Notes: generated from the letters alone by a model not told the origin. DNA of 64,000 nt from Pseudomonas sp. MYb327 (GCF_040438925.1 NZ_CP159258.1:3114001-3178000), one strand, 5' to 3'. Positions 8,190 to 17,750 are shown, counted from the first letter of the stretch. Numbers and translations are program-made.

Positions 8190-9239
8190 ATGCCTGCCCA
8201 ACTCAAGCGTCGCCTGTCCATTTTCCTGTTAATCATCCTGCTGGTTGCCGGGGGCTTCTTTGCCCAATGGTTTTTCAAGGGACGATTTTATGAAAGCACT
8301 GACAACGCTTATGTCCAGGGCGAGATCACCCGAGTGTCGAGCCAGTTGGGTGCTCGCATCGACAAGGTATTGGTCCAGGACAACCAGCATGTCGAGAAAG
8401 GCCAACTGCTGATCCAGCTCGAAGGCGATGATTTCCACCTCGCCGTCGACCGTGCCAACGCGGCACTTGCCACCCGCCAGGCCGAACGCCTGCAAGCCCA
8501 GAGCAAACTGACACAACAGGCCAGCCTGATCGCTGCCAGCGATGCGCAAGTGGCATCCACTCAGGCAAGCCTGAGTCGCTCGCAGATCGACTTGAACCGG
8601 GCCGAGACCTTGCGCAAACCCGGCTACGTCTCCGAAGAACGGGTCACCACCCTCTCCGCCGACAATCACATTGCCCGCTCGCAACTGACCAAGGCCCAGG
8701 CGGATGCCCAGGGCCAGCGTCAGCAAGTCAATGCGCTCACTGCCGAAATCAAGCGCCTCGACGCACAGATCGCCAATGCCAAGGCCGAGCTGGCCCAGGC
8801 CGAGCTGAACCTCACCCGCAGCGAAATCCACGCACCCATCAGCGGCCTGATCGGCCAGCGAGCCGCCCGCGAAGGCCAATACGTGCAAGCCGGCGCCTAT
8901 TTGCTGTCGATCGTGCCCGATGAAGACATCTGGATTCAGGCCAACTTCAAGGAAACCCAAATCGGCCACATGCAGCCCGGCCAGAAAGCCGAACTAACCT
9001 TCGATGCCTACGGCGACACGCCCATCGAGGCACGCGTCGACAGCCTGTTCGCCGCTTCGGGTGCGCAATTCAGCCTGCTGCCGCCGGACAATGCCACGGG
9101 CAACTTCACCAAAGTCGTACAACGGATTCCGGTAAAACTGACCTTCGCCGCAGACAATCCCCTGCATGGCAAGATTCGTCCGGGCATGTCAGTCACCGCC
9201 ACAGTGAACATCAAAGACACCGCAGACGATGGCCGGTGA
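8190..9239 (+). CDS. emrA: Membrane-fusion subunit of an EmrAB-type drug efflux pump
   Basis: A periplasmic adaptor anchored by one N-terminal membrane helix (about residues 8-27, FLLIILLVAGGFFAQWFF). The STDNAYVQGEITRVSSQLGARIDKVLV segment is the typical start of EmrA/HlyD lipoyl domains. A long coiled-coil hairpin (about 80-205) and the ESTDNAY/IHAPISGLIGQRAAREGQYV half-motifs follow, then a beta-barrel. The start at MPAQLKRR is chosen because the upstream ATG at 8133 abuts the inverted repeat and gives an unusual extension. The gene overlaps the downstream MFS gene by 11 bases. It would link the MFS pump to a TolC-type channel; substrates are unknown. The symbol is by family resemblance. 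Confidence 0.85.
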   Translation: MPAQLKRRLSIFLLIILLVAGGFFAQWFFKGRFYESTDNAYVQGEITRVSSQLGARIDKVLVQDNQHVEKGQLLIQLEGDDFHLAVDRANAALATRQAERLQAQSKLTQQASLIAASDAQVASTQASLSRSQIDLNRAETLRKPGYVSEERVTTLSADNHIARSQLTKAQADAQGQRQQVNALTAEIKRLDAQIANAKAELAQAELNLTRSEIHAPISGLIGQRAAREGQYVQAGAYLLSIVPDEDIWIQANFKETQIGHMQPGQKAELTFDAYGDTPIEARVDSLFAASGAQFSLLPPDNATGNFTKVVQRIPVKLTFAADNPLHGKIRPGMSVTATVNIKDTADDGR

Positions 9240-10779
9240 TCAACTGATCCGCCCGGTCGGGGAACCGACACGGCGGGACTGGATCGCGGTAATGAGCGTG
9301 ATGCTCGGCGCCTTCATGGCGGTGCTCGACATCCAGATCACCAACTCGTCGCTCAAAGATATTCAGGGCGCGCTGTCGGCGACTCTCGAAGAAGGTTCGT
9401 GGATTTCCACCTCGTACCTGGTGGCGGAAATCATCATGATCCCGCTGACCGCGTGGCTGGTGCAGCTGTTGTCAGCGCGACGGCTGGCGGTGTGGGTATC
9501 GCTCGGATTTCTCGCTGCATCGTTGCTCTGCTCCATGGCGTGGAGCCTGGAAAGCATGATCGTTTTTCGTGCCTTGCAGGGCTTCACCGGTGGCGCGTTG
9601 ATTCCGCTGGCATTCACTCTCACCCTCATCAAGCTTCCCGAACACCACCGCGCCAAAGGCATGGCGATGTTTGCCATGACCGCCACCTTCGCGCCTTCGA
9701 TCGGCCCGACACTGGGGGGCTGGCTGACCGAGAACTGGGGCTGGGAATACATCTTCTACATCAACGTTCCGCCCGGGCTGATCATGATCGCCGGATTGAT
9801 GTACGGCCTGGAAAAGAAAGAAGCACACTGGGAACTGCTGAAAAGCACCGATTACGCCGGTATCGTCACCCTCGGCCTTGGTCTCGGCTGCTTGCAGGTG
9901 TTTCTGGAGGAAGGCCACCGCAAGGACTGGCTGGAATCGGACCTGATCGTGACCCTCGGCAGCATCGCCCTGATCAGTCTGATCACCTTTGTGATCGTGC
10001 AGTTTTCCAAACCCAATCCGCTGATCAACCTCGGCATCCTTGGCAACCGCAACTTCGGCTTATCGAGTATTTCCAGCATCGGGATGGGGGTCGGATTGTA
10101 CGGTTCGATTTACCTGTTACCGCTGTACCTGGCGCAGATCCAGAACTACAACGCCCTGCAAATCGGCGAAGTGATCATGTGGATGGGCGTGCCGCAGCTG
10201 TTCCTGATACCGCTGGTGCCCAAACTGATGAAGTACATCTCGCCGAAGTGGCTGTGTACGCTAGGTTTCGCGCTGTTCGGGATGGCGAGCTTCTTTTCGG
10301 GCGTACTGAATCCGGACTTCGCCGGGCCGCAGTTCAACCAGATCCAGTTGCTCCGCGCCATGGGTCAGCCGCTGATCATGGTGACCATCTCGCTGATCGC
10401 CACCACCTACATCCTGCCCCAGGATGCGGGTTCGGCGTCGAGCCTGTTCAACATCCTGCGCAACCTCGGCGGTGCGATCGGCATCGCCCTGCTCGCAACG
10501 CTGCTGGATGCGCGGACCAAGACGTACTTTGATTATTTGCGCGAATCCATCGTGCCGAGCAACCCGCAGGTGGCCGAACGCCTGGCGTCATTGACCGACA
10601 GGCTCGGCAACGAAACGGCGGCGCTGGGCAAGCTCAGTGAGATCGCCCATCAGCAGGCGTCGATCATGGCCTATAACGATGCGTTTCATTTTGTCGGGAT
10701 TGCGCTGGGGATCAGCATGTTGGCAGTGTTGATGACTCGGAAATTGCCGGCGGGGCTCAAGGCTGGCGAGGCTCATTGA
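9229..10779 (+). CDS. emrB: MFS transporter, DHA2 family (EmrB-like, 14 TM)
   Basis: A 516-residue drug:H+ antiporter with about 14 hydrophobic segments. Motifs seen: the MLGAFMAVLDIQITNSSLKDIQGAL first helix characteristic of DHA2, RALQGFTGGALIPLAFTL, and the antiporter motif C-like ATFAPSIGPTLGGWL. The ATG lies inside the 3' end of the adaptor gene, so the two are made together. Energised by proton motive force, it would export hydrophobic toxic compounds through the adaptor and an outer-membrane channel encoded elsewhere. Confidence 0.92.
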   Translation: MAGDQLIRPVGEPTRRDWIAVMSVMLGAFMAVLDIQITNSSLKDIQGALSATLEEGSWISTSYLVAEIIMIPLTAWLVQLLSARRLAVWVSLGFLAASLLCSMAWSLESMIVFRALQGFTGGALIPLAFTLTLIKLPEHHRAKGMAMFAMTATFAPSIGPTLGGWLTENWGWEYIFYINVPPGLIMIAGLMYGLEKKEAHWELLKSTDYAGIVTLGLGLGCLQVFLEEGHRKDWLESDLIVTLGSIALISLITFVIVQFSKPNPLINLGILGNRNFGLSSISSIGMGVGLYGSIYLLPLYLAQIQNYNALQIGEVIMWMGVPQLFLIPLVPKLMKYISPKWLCTLGFALFGMASFFSGVLNPDFAGPQFNQIQLLRAMGQPLIMVTISLIATTYILPQDAGSASSLFNILRNLGGAIGIALLATLLDARTKTYFDYLRESIVPSNPQVAERLASLTDRLGNETAALGKLSEIAHQQASIMAYNDAFHFVGIALGISMLAVLMTRKLPAGLKAGEAH

Positions 10780-10794
10780 GACCACCGCCAAACC

Positions 10795-10866
10795 TGTAGG
10801 AGCTGGCTTGCCAGCGAATCGATGGTGGCCGTTACGCCGCCTTAGCTGGCAAGCCAGCTCCTACAA
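10795..10866. repeat. REPIN between emrB and uvrB
   Basis: CTGTAGGAGCTGGCTTGCC faces GGCAAGCCAGCTCCTAC, separated by about 35 bp, in the gap between two convergent genes. Confidence 0.8.
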
Positions 10867-10868
10867 GG

Positions 10869-12884
10869 TCAGACGGTGATCAACCGCTCTCGCAACTTGC
10901 CAATCTCATCGCGCATTTGCGCCGCCGCTTCAAACTCGAGATCACGCGCCAACGCATACATCTTCTCTTCCAGCGCCTTGATGCGCTTGGCGATCTCGCC
11001 CGGCGAGCGCAATTCCGCTTCGTACTTGGCGCTTTCCTCGGCAGCCTTGGCCATGCCCTTGCGCTTCTTGCTGCGCGAGCCCGGCACGGTGGCGCCTTCC
11101 ATGATGTCGGCAACGTCCTTGAACACGCCTTTGGGCGTGATGCCGTTGGCCAGGTTGAACGCGATCTGTTTGTCCCGACGGCGCTCGGTTTCACCGATTG
11201 CGCGCTCCATGGAACCAGTGATGCGATCCGCATAGAGAATCGCCCGGCCATTGAGGTTACGCGCGGCGCGGCCGATGGTCTGGATCAACGAGCGCTCAGA
11301 ACGCAAGAAGCCTTCCTTGTCGGCATCGAGAATCGCCACCAGCGACACTTCCGGCATGTCCAGGCCTTCGCGCAGCAGGTTGATCCCCACCAGCACATCG
11401 AAGGTACCAAGGCGCAAATCGCGGATGATCTCGACCCGCTCCACGGTGTCGATATCCGAGTGCAGGTAACGCACGCGCACGCCGTGGTCGGCCAGGTAAT
11501 CGGTCAAATCCTCAGCCATGCGCTTGGTCAGCGTGGTGACGAGCACCCGCTCTTCCAGAGCGACGCGCTTGCTGATTTCCGACAGTAAGTCGTCGACCTG
11601 AGTCAGTGCCGGGCGGATTTCGATTTGCGGGTCCACTAGCCCGGTCGGACGCACCACCATGTCAATGACGCGCCCGGCGTGCTCGGCTTCGTAGTTGCCC
11701 GGTGTTGCCGATACGAAAATCGTTTGCGGGCTGATGCTTTCCCACTCGTCAAAACGCATCGGTCGGTTATCCAGCGCCGAGGGCAGACGGAAACCGTATT
11801 CCACGAGGGTCTCTTTACGGGATCGGTCGCCTTTGTACATGGCGCCAACCTGCGGCACGCTGACGTGGGATTCATCGATCACCAGCAACGCGTCTGCCGG
11901 CAGATAATCGTAAAGGGTTGGCGGCGGCGCACCAGCTTCGCGGCCGGACAAGTAACGCGAGTAGTTTTCGATGCCATTGCAGTAGCCCAGTTCGAGGATC
12001 ATCTCCAGGTCGAAACGGGTGCGCTGTTCAAGGCGCTGGGCTTCTACCAGTTTGTTATTGGACCGCAGGTATTCCAGCCGCTCCTGCAACTCGACCTTGA
12101 TCCCTTCGACGGCACCCATCAGCGTTTCCCGTGGGGTTACGTAATGGCTTTTCGGGTAGAAGGTAAAACGCGGCAGTTTGCGGATGACTTCGCCGGTGAG
12201 CGGATCGAATGCGGAAAGGCTTTCCACCTCGTCGTCGAACAGTTCGATGCGGATCGCTTCGAAATCCGATTCCGCCGGGTGGATATCAATCACATCGCCG
12301 CGCACACGGAACGTCGCCCGGGCGAATTCCATGTCGTTGCGGGTGTATTGCAGGTCAGCCAGACGCCGCAGCAATTCACGTTGATCGAGCTTGTCGCCGC
12401 GATCCACATGCAGAACCATCTTCAGATAGGTTTCCGGACTGCCCAGACCGTAGATGCACGACACTGTGGTGACGATGATCGCGTCCTTGCGCTCCAGCAA
12501 TGCCTTGGTCGCGGAAAGACGCATCTGTTCGATGTGGTCGTTGATCGAGGCGTCCTTTTCAATAAAGGTGTCCGACGACGGCACATACGCTTCGGGCTGG
12601 TAGTAGTCGTAATAGGAAACGAAATATTCGACGGCGTTGTTCGGGAAGAACGCCTTGAATTCGCCGTACAACTGCGCGGCCAGGGTCTTGTTCGGCGCCA
12701 GTACCAGGGTCGGACGCTGAACCTGCGCGATGACGTTGGCGATGCTGAAGGTCTTGCCCGAGCCGGTCACACCGAGCAGCGTCTGGTGCGCCAACCCAGC
12801 TTCGATTCCCTCGACCATCAGGCGGATGGCTTCCGGCTGATCGCCGGCAGGCTCGAAGCGGGTGACAAGCTGGAATTCAGACAT
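10869..12884 (-). CDS. uvrB: Excinuclease ABC subunit B
   Basis: The damage-verification helicase of nucleotide excision repair, acting with UvrA and UvrC. Start at [10 protein letters not shown] with an AGAGGT ribosome-binding site, giving 671 aa, the usual length. Walker A is GVTGSGKT (38-45). The beta-hairpin is in [16 protein letters not shown] is the helicase motif [11 protein letters not shown] is motif VI. The C-terminal UVR domain (about 630-667, [27 protein letters not shown]) binds UvrC. The gene is divergent from the aminotransferase gene. Confidence 0.97.
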   Translation of the reverse strand: MSEFQLVTRFEPAGDQPEAIRLMVEGIEAGLAHQTLLGVTGSGKTFSIANVIAQVQRPTLVLAPNKTLAAQLYGEFKAFFPNNAVEYFVSYYDYYQPEAYVPSSDTFIEKDASINDHIEQMRLSATKALLERKDAIIVTTVSCIYGLGSPETYLKMVLHVDRGDKLDQRELLRRLADLQYTRNDMEFARATFRVRGDVIDIHPAESDFEAIRIELFDDEVESLSAFDPLTGEVIRKLPRFTFYPKSHYVTPRETLMGAVEGIKVELQERLEYLRSNNKLVEAQRLEQRTRFDLEMILELGYCNGIENYSRYLSGREAGAPPPTLYDYLPADALLVIDESHVSVPQVGAMYKGDRSRKETLVEYGFRLPSALDNRPMRFDEWESISPQTIFVSATPGNYEAEHAGRVIDMVVRPTGLVDPQIEIRPALTQVDDLLSEISKRVALEERVLVTTLTKRMAEDLTDYLADHGVRVRYLHSDIDTVERVEIIRDLRLGTFDVLVGINLLREGLDMPEVSLVAILDADKEGFLRSERSLIQTIGRAARNLNGRAILYADRITGSMERAIGETERRRDKQIAFNLANGITPKGVFKDVADIMEGATVPGSRSKKRKGMAKAAEESAKYEAELRSPGEIAKRIKALEEKMYALARDLEFEAAAQMRDEIGKLRERLITV

Positions 12885-13236
12885 GAAGTACCTCTCGGTT
12901 CTCGGAGCAGGGATTCGCCCCTGCACAGTCAAACCGGCGGGAACGAGAAAGGCTGCAAACGACGTACGTCGCCCGAGGAAAAAACTGGATTGTGCTCAAT
13001 GTGGAGCCGATTGCCCTCGCTTTCAAGGCAAACGCCCTACATCCCTTGAAGTCTTTGACGACGCCATTCGACTAACGGTCGAAAAATAATCTGAAAAACT
13101 TACCTTAAAAGCGGATTCGTCTGTCGCCATCAATCGCGGATGGCCTCTATACTAGCTCCCCGTTTGTGCACCGCTCTAGTGCATTCGGCTGGAGCGCGAC
13201 ACGTCCCTCCATTCTCCATTCAGAGCCGCCGCAAAA
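12885..13236. promoter_or_regulatory. Intergenic region between divergent uvrB and tyrB
   Basis: 352 bp with no gene that I can support. A -10-like TATACT lies at 13148-13153 on the plus strand, in front of the aminotransferase gene, without a convincing -35. No LexA-type CTGT-N8-ACAG box was noticed, although uvrB is SOS-controlled in E. coli. Confidence 0.4.
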
Positions 13237-14433
13237 ATGAGCCTGTTCTCCGCTGTCGAAATGGCACCACGCGATCCAATCCTGGGCCTCAACGAAGCAT
13301 TCAACGCCGATACCCGTACCAATAAGGTGAACCTGGGAGTCGGTGTTTATTGCAACGAGGAGGGGAAAATTCCACTCCTGCGCGCCGTTGTCGAAGCCGA
13401 AACCATTCGCGTCGCTCAACATGCTTCCCGTGGCTACCTGCCCATCGACGGCATCGCTGCCTACGACCAGGCCGTGCAAAAACTGCTGTTCGGCAATGAT
13501 TCGCCACTGATCGCTTCCGGCCGCGTTCTCACCACTCAGGCCGTTGGCGGCACTGGCGCCCTGAAAATCGGTGCCGACTTCCTCAAGCAACTGCTGCCGA
13601 ACGCCGTCGTGGCGATCAGCGATCCGAGCTGGGAAAACCACCGCGCACTGTTCGAAACCGCCGGTTTCCCGGTGCAGAACTACCGCTACTACGACGCCGC
13701 GACCCATGACGTGAACCGCGTAGGCCTGCTGGAAGACCTGAACGCCCTGCCGTCCGGCTCGATCGTTGTGCTGCACGCTTGCTGCCACAACCCAACCGGT
13801 GTCGACCTGAGCCCGGCGGACTGGAAAAACGTCCTGGAAGCGGTGAAAGCCAAAGGTCACGTGCCGTTCCTCGACATGGCCTACCAGGGCTTTGGCGATG
13901 GCATCGACGAAGACGCCGCTGCCGTGCGCCTGTTCGCTGAGTCGGGCCTGACCTTCTTCGTTTCCAGCTCGTTCTCCAAATCCTTCTCACTGTACGGCGA
14001 GCGCGTTGGCGCCCTGTCGATCGTCAGCGAATCGAAAGAAGAAAGCGCGCGCGTGCTGTCGCAAGTCAAACGCGTAATCCGTACCAACTACTCCAACCCG
14101 CCAACCCATGGTGCGAGCATCGTTGCTGCGGTATTGAACAGCCCGGAACTGCGCGCCCAGTGGGAAGCGGAACTGGCCGAAATGCGCTTGCGCATTCGCG
14201 GCATGCGCACCCAGATGGTCGAAACCCTGGCGAAAAACGCACCGCAGCGTGACTTCAGCTTCGTTGGTCGTCAGCGTGGCATGTTCTCGTACTCCGGCCT
14301 GAGCGTTGAGCAGGTTCACCGTCTGCGCAACGAGTTCGGCATTTACGCCCTGGACACCGGCCGTATCTGCGTGGCTGCTTTGAACCAGAGCAACATCAAG
14401 GCTGTGACGGATGCGATTGTTCAGGTGATCTGA
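13237..14433 (+). CDS. tyrB: Aromatic-amino-acid aminotransferase (TyrB/PhhC type)
   Basis: A 398-residue class I PLP aminotransferase of the aspartate/aromatic subfamily. It interconverts phenylalanine, tyrosine or aspartate with their 2-oxo acids. Seen: the N-terminal ILGLNEAFNADTRTNKVNLGVGVY typical of AspC/TyrB, the cofactor-contact CCHNPTGVDLS, and SSSFSKSFSLYGERVG with the PLP lysine near residue 250. In pseudomonads the same enzyme (PhhC) takes part in phenylalanine breakdown. It is monocistronic: a strong terminator follows. Aspartate specificity cannot be fully excluded from sequence. Confidence 0.9.
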   Translation: MSLFSAVEMAPRDPILGLNEAFNADTRTNKVNLGVGVYCNEEGKIPLLRAVVEAETIRVAQHASRGYLPIDGIAAYDQAVQKLLFGNDSPLIASGRVLTTQAVGGTGALKIGADFLKQLLPNAVVAISDPSWENHRALFETAGFPVQNYRYYDAATHDVNRVGLLEDLNALPSGSIVVLHACCHNPTGVDLSPADWKNVLEAVKAKGHVPFLDMAYQGFGDGIDEDAAAVRLFAESGLTFFVSSSFSKSFSLYGERVGALSIVSESKEESARVLSQVKRVIRTNYSNPPTHGASIVAAVLNSPELRAQWEAELAEMRLRIRGMRTQMVETLAKNAPQRDFSFVGRQRGMFSYSGLSVEQVHRLRNEFGIYALDTGRICVAALNQSNIKAVTDAIVQVI

Positions 14434-14449
14434 ACCGCGTCGTGATACG

Positions 14450-14486
14450 AAAAACGGGAAGCCTTTTGGCTTCCCGTTTTTTATTT
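14450..14486 (+). terminator. Rho-independent terminator of tyrB
   Basis: A 10-bp stem, CGGGAAGCCT region with its complement, then TTTTTTATTT, 17 bases past the stop. Confidence 0.9.
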
Positions 14487-14540
14487 GTCACAGATAAATC
14501 TCAAAGCGTTGCCCCACCCCTCTAAACTGCACACATCTCC

Positions 14541-14573
14541 CCTGTAGGAGCCGGTTTGAACTGGCTCCTACAG
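14541..14573. repeat. Compact palindromic REP hairpin
   Basis: CCTGTAGGAGCCGGTT faces AACTGGCTCCTACAGG almost without spacer, making one near-perfect hairpin ahead of the small membrane-protein gene. Confidence 0.7.
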
Positions 14574-14603
14574 GCTGTAATCCGGATTTTTATGAGAGCC
14601 GAT

Positions 14604-14816
14604 ATGAAAAACGATGACCTTCGCGCTGACCGCGATGACCTTGACGACCTGGACCGCTTTACTCCTCGCACCCCAGCCAAACAACGCGGCAACAACCTGG
14701 TGATGCAAGTCGCTGCCGGCGTGTTTCTCGGTGGTCTGGCGCTGTGGCTGGTGCAACTGGGCGCCACGGCGCTCTACGCCAAACTGATGATGGGCACGAT
14801 CACTTTCGGCGGTTAA
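14604..14816 (+). CDS. Small single-span membrane protein, unknown function
   Basis: About 70 residues. The N-terminal 30 are strongly charged (MKNDDLRADRDDLDDLDRF). A single hydrophobic helix follows (about residues 33-58, VMQVAAGVFLGGLALWLVQLG). The start is at 14604, with GAGAG 6 bases upstream; upstream in-frame starts run into the REP hairpin. It converges with the next gene, overlapping it by four bases. I do not recognise a family. Confidence 0.6.
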   Translation: MKNDDLRADRDDLDDLDRFTPRTPAKQRGNNLVMQVAAGVFLGGLALWLVQLGATALYAKLMMGTITFGG

Positions 14817-15043
14817 GCCAACTCGCTCGCACGTTGGCTGGCGGCATCGTCATAAGCGACGTACAGCGATTCAGCGACCTGACTCTTGATCGCCTTGGTG
14901 CTTTCCAAACCCAGGACAAAACCCTCGGCCTTGCCGCCCGCGCGATTTAATTCGTCAGCGGTGCTAGCCTGAGTGATGGCGTCGAACAGTTTTTCTGCGT
15001 GCGGCCCTACCCCTTTGGGCAGGCTGATCTGGGCGATGCTCAT
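14813..15043 (-). CDS. Small hypothetical protein
   Basis: About 76 residues from ATG at 15043 (MSIAQISLPKGVG), with a GGGG stretch nearby as a weak ribosome-binding site. Soluble, Ala/Glu-rich, with no signal or membrane segment. Its stop codon overlaps that of the convergent small membrane-protein gene. No family recognised; coding potential rests on frame and composition only. Confidence 0.5.
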   Translation of the reverse strand: MSIAQISLPKGVGPHAEKLFDAITQASTADELNRAGGKAEGFVLGLESTKAIKSQVAESLYVAYDDAASQRASELA

Positions 15044-15233
15044 GCGCGCACCCCGTGGTTTCGATAGGTGATGGCTGGATGATTCATGACGCGTACCTTT
15101 TCGGCGAATGGACGGTAGCGCGTGTAACCACTTCCGGGCGGCCATGGTAGACCCATGAGGCGATTCTGATAACCGCCAATCACCGATAAACCACCGTCCG
15201 TCCCGATGAAACCGTGAAGTTACTATCAGATGC

Positions 15234-15261
15234 TTGACTTCTCTTTTTGAATCAGTAACAT
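15234..15261 (+). promoter_or_regulatory. Sigma70 promoter of tRNA-Asn
   Basis: TTGACT-N16-TAACAT, ending 9 bases before the mature tRNA 5' end. Confidence 0.65.
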
Positions 15262-15270
15262 AGGCGCCAT

Positions 15271-15346
<76 letters not shown>

Positions 15347-15359
15347 GACAGCAATATCG

Positions 15360-15396
15360 AAAAGCCCCTGAATCGAAAGATTCAGGGGCTTTTTTG
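15360..15396 (+). terminator. Terminator of tRNA-Asn
   Basis: AGCCCCTGAAT and ATTCAGGGGCT form an 11-bp stem followed by six T, 14 bases after the tRNA CCA. Confidence 0.92.
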
Positions 15397-15420
15397 TGGG
15401 CGATGGAAAAGTAAAAAGAT

Positions 15421-15481
15421 TGCAGCCTGCGGCAGCTCTACAGAGAAACGCGATCTCATGTAGGAGCTGCCGCAGGCTGCA
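15421..15481. repeat. REPIN, GTAGGAGCTGCCGCAGGC type
   Basis: TGCAGCCTGCGGCAGCTCTAC faces GTAGGAGCTGCCGCAGGC, about 17 bp apart. This is a different subfamily from the GCTTGCC-type elements elsewhere in the window. Confidence 0.75.
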
Positions 15482-15508
15482 GTCTGTTGATCTTAAGCTT
15501 GTGAACCG

Positions 15509-17026
15509 TCAGACATGCTCACTGGTTTTCGCATGTGCCGCCCGTGGCTCACCATGCCCGTGGTCTGCCTCAACCACCGGAATTTCCTTGCCGTCGCAGT
15601 CATGCAGCTTGCCGTCGCTGAAGTAATCCCCTTCACGCAATGCCGCCAGATCCTGATAACGCAGCACTCGCTCGGTACCGGCCGCGAACACCGACTGTTG
15701 ATCGGAGTTACCGACGGTGAGGTGGTTGAAGGTCAGGTTGAGCACGATGGCCATGATCGCCGAGGAACTGATGCCGGAATGGAAAATCGTGGCGAACCAG
15801 CTCGGGAAGTGGTCATAGAAGTTCGGCGCGGCAATCGGAATCATGCCGAAACCGATGGAGGTCGCGACGATGATCAGGTTGACGTTGTTGCGGTAATCGA
15901 CCTTGGACAGCGTACGAATGCCGCTGGCCGCCACGGTGCCGAACAGCACGATACCGGCACCACCGAGAACGGAGGTCGGTACGGCCGCGATGACCCGCCC
16001 CATGAACGGCAACAGGCCGAGGAGCACCAGGAACAAACCGCCAGTGGCCACCACGAAGCGGCTCTTGATCCCGGTCACCGCCACCAGCCCGACGTTCTGG
16101 GCGAAGGCGCTTTGGGTGAAGGAGCCGAAGACCGGCGCGATCATGCTCGACAGCATGTCCGCACGCAGGCCGTTGCCCAGGCGTTTGGAGTCAACCTTGG
16201 TGCCGATGATTTCACCAACGGCCAGGATATCGGCCGAGGTTTCCACCAGGGTCACCATGACCACGATGCACATCGACAGGATCGCGGCAAAGTGGAAGGT
16301 CGGCATGCCGAAATGGAACGGTGTAGGGAAGCCGAACATCGGGCCCTGGGTGACATTGGAGAAATCCGCCATGCCGAGGAACACCGCGATGATCGTACCG
16401 ATGACCATGGCCAGCAGGATCGACAGACGAGAGATGGTCGCGCTGCCAATCTTGCTTAGCAACAGCACCAGTACCAGCGTCACCGCCGCCAGACCGATGT
16501 TCGCCATGCTGCCAAACTCGGGGGAACGGCTGTTGCCGCCCATGGCCCAACGCGCGGCCACCGGCATCAGCGTCAGGCCGATGGTGGTGATCACGATGCC
16601 CGTGACCAGCGGCGGGAAGAACTTGGTAATTCGCGAGAACACCGGCGTGATCAGCAACCCGATCAGGGACGCAGCTATCACCGCCCCCAGAATTGACTGA
16701 AACCCGCCCTCGCCGCCACTGCTGACTATCGCCACCATGGTCGCGACGCCAGAGAACGATACGCCCTGTACCAGCGGCAACTGACAACCGAAAAACGGTA
16801 GACCCAGGGTTTGCAGCAACGTGGCCAGCCCCCCCGCAAACAATGAAGCAGCAATCAACAAACCAATGTCCGCCGGCGACAGCCCGGCAGCCTGGCCAAT
16901 GATCAAAGGCACCGCGACGATGCCACCGTACATGGTCAGAACATGTTGCAGGCCGTAAGCCATATTCGCGCCGACCCCGAGATTTTCGTCTTCGGGCCGT
17001 TGGTGTGAAACATGGGGCGTTTTCAT
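15509..17026 (-). CDS. Nucleobase:cation symporter-2, xanthine/urate-type permease
   Basis: A 505-residue NCS2 permease with about 14 transmembrane segments. The TM1 QH motif is in ANMAYGLQHVLTMYGG. The family signature in TM10 reads AQNVGLVAVTGIKSR. QN...TG fits the xanthine/uric acid branch, whereas uracil carriers (UraA) have EN...TR. The start is MKTPHVSHQRP at 17026, with AGGG upstream. It probably imports xanthine or urate with H+ or Na+. A perfect GntR-type palindrome lies about 70 bp upstream. No purine catabolism genes are adjacent. Confidence 0.88.
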   Translation of the reverse strand: MKTPHVSHQRPEDENLGVGANMAYGLQHVLTMYGGIVAVPLIIGQAAGLSPADIGLLIAASLFAGGLATLLQTLGLPFFGCQLPLVQGVSFSGVATMVAIVSSGGEGGFQSILGAVIAASLIGLLITPVFSRITKFFPPLVTGIVITTIGLTLMPVAARWAMGGNSRSPEFGSMANIGLAAVTLVLVLLLSKIGSATISRLSILLAMVIGTIIAVFLGMADFSNVTQGPMFGFPTPFHFGMPTFHFAAILSMCIVVMVTLVETSADILAVGEIIGTKVDSKRLGNGLRADMLSSMIAPVFGSFTQSAFAQNVGLVAVTGIKSRFVVATGGLFLVLLGLLPFMGRVIAAVPTSVLGGAGIVLFGTVAASGIRTLSKVDYRNNVNLIIVATSIGFGMIPIAAPNFYDHFPSWFATIFHSGISSSAIMAIVLNLTFNHLTVGNSDQQSVFAAGTERVLRYQDLAALREGDYFSDGKLHDCDGKEIPVVEADHGHGEPRAAHAKTSEHV

Positions 17027-17092
17027 GTTAGGGGGTTCCCTGGTTTTTGTTATGCGCACACTGTATTCAAGACTTAGGACAAATGTCTATAG

Positions 17093-17106
17093 AGTTGTAT
17101 ACAACT
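17093..17106. promoter_or_regulatory. GntR-type operator upstream of the permease gene
   Basis: AGTTGTATACAACT is a perfect 14-bp palindrome with the TTGTATACAA core typical of FadR-subfamily GntR regulators. It lies 67-80 bp upstream of the permease start, in the expected promoter region. The cognate regulator is not in this window. Confidence 0.6.
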
Positions 17107-17279
17107 TGCCATTCAAATTATGAACGGTCGGTCATGCAGACTGTGTGCCACCAAGCGGCAAATCGAAATAAACCTTGAAAAATCCATCCGACCCATTCTC
17201 CTGCACCCACTAATCTTTTGAATTCCTGGCGACCATCGGTCTCGATCGTCCTCCTTCATATACATATAAAGTATGCATA

Positions 17280-17430
17280 ATTAAGTCATTCGAAATTCAG
17301 TATCACAAAGCAAAGAACGTAACCAAACTCAAGCACCATGGGATCAGCCTCGCTGACACAGATCAGGACGATGATCATGATGAACAACGCTGGATCATCA
17401 CGGGGCTTTACGGCAAAGATGAAAGACGAG
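17280..17430 (+). pseudogene. brnT: Remnant of a BrnT-type toxin gene
   Basis: In the frame that includes 17292 the sequence reads EIQYHKAKNVTKLKHHGISLAD, like the N-terminus of BrnT toxins (x-Q-Y-x-x-A-K-N...K-H-G-x-S). DEQRWIITGLYG follows, like the later R-W-I-T-L-G-L strand. There is no start codon where one is expected, some central residues are missing, and the C-terminal third is absent. The frame runs straight into the antitoxin start. It cannot encode a full toxin of about 90 residues. Confidence 0.6.
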
Positions 17431-17730
17431 TAGGACTTCAGCCATGCCAAGCGTGGGGCAGTTGCCCCCAGCAAAGGCAAGACCCGCATCACCATCATGC
17501 TCGATGACGTCGTTATCGAAGCGGCACGTGCACTCGCGGAATGCGAGGGCTATGGCTACCAGACAGCGATCAACAACATTCTGCGCCGGGCGTTGCTGAC
17601 CGAGCCAGACAAAGCAGAATCCAGCACTGCCAAACACCTGAAAAAAGGGATCACCACCTCCGAGCTGAAAAGTCTGGAGAAGAAACTGTCAGAAGCCCTC
17701 AACGAAATTCACCGGGTGCTGGAACCCTAA
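17419..17730 (+). pseudogene. brnA: BrnA-type antitoxin gene with premature amber codon
   Basis: The ATG at 17419 begins MKDE, then TAG at 17431-17433, then DFSHAKRGAVAPSKGKTRIT, continuing in frame into MLDDVVIEAARALAECEGY and YQTAINNILRRAL. This is a BrnA antitoxin (ribbon-helix-helix) N-terminus in which the codon expected to be Tyr (DEYDFS) has become TAG. Re-initiation at the ATG at 17497 would lose the first 26 residues including the beta-strand, and no ribosome-binding site precedes it. The C-terminal extension ends in IHRVLEP. Loss of the antitoxin is tolerable only because the toxin gene is also broken. Confidence 0.7.
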
Positions 17731-17750
17731 GTTCGGCCATGAGCACGCGC

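Noticed and set aside
6895..8232. 445-residue plus-strand frame over gltX
   Set aside because: Lies opposite a certain gene (GltX with its motifs) and has the His/Gln/Val-rich look of an antisense shadow.
17497..17730. Functional small antitoxin starting at the internal ATG
   Set aside because: It would lack the first 26 residues, including the DNA-binding strand, and has no ribosome-binding site. The upstream frame shows the true start and the stop codon.
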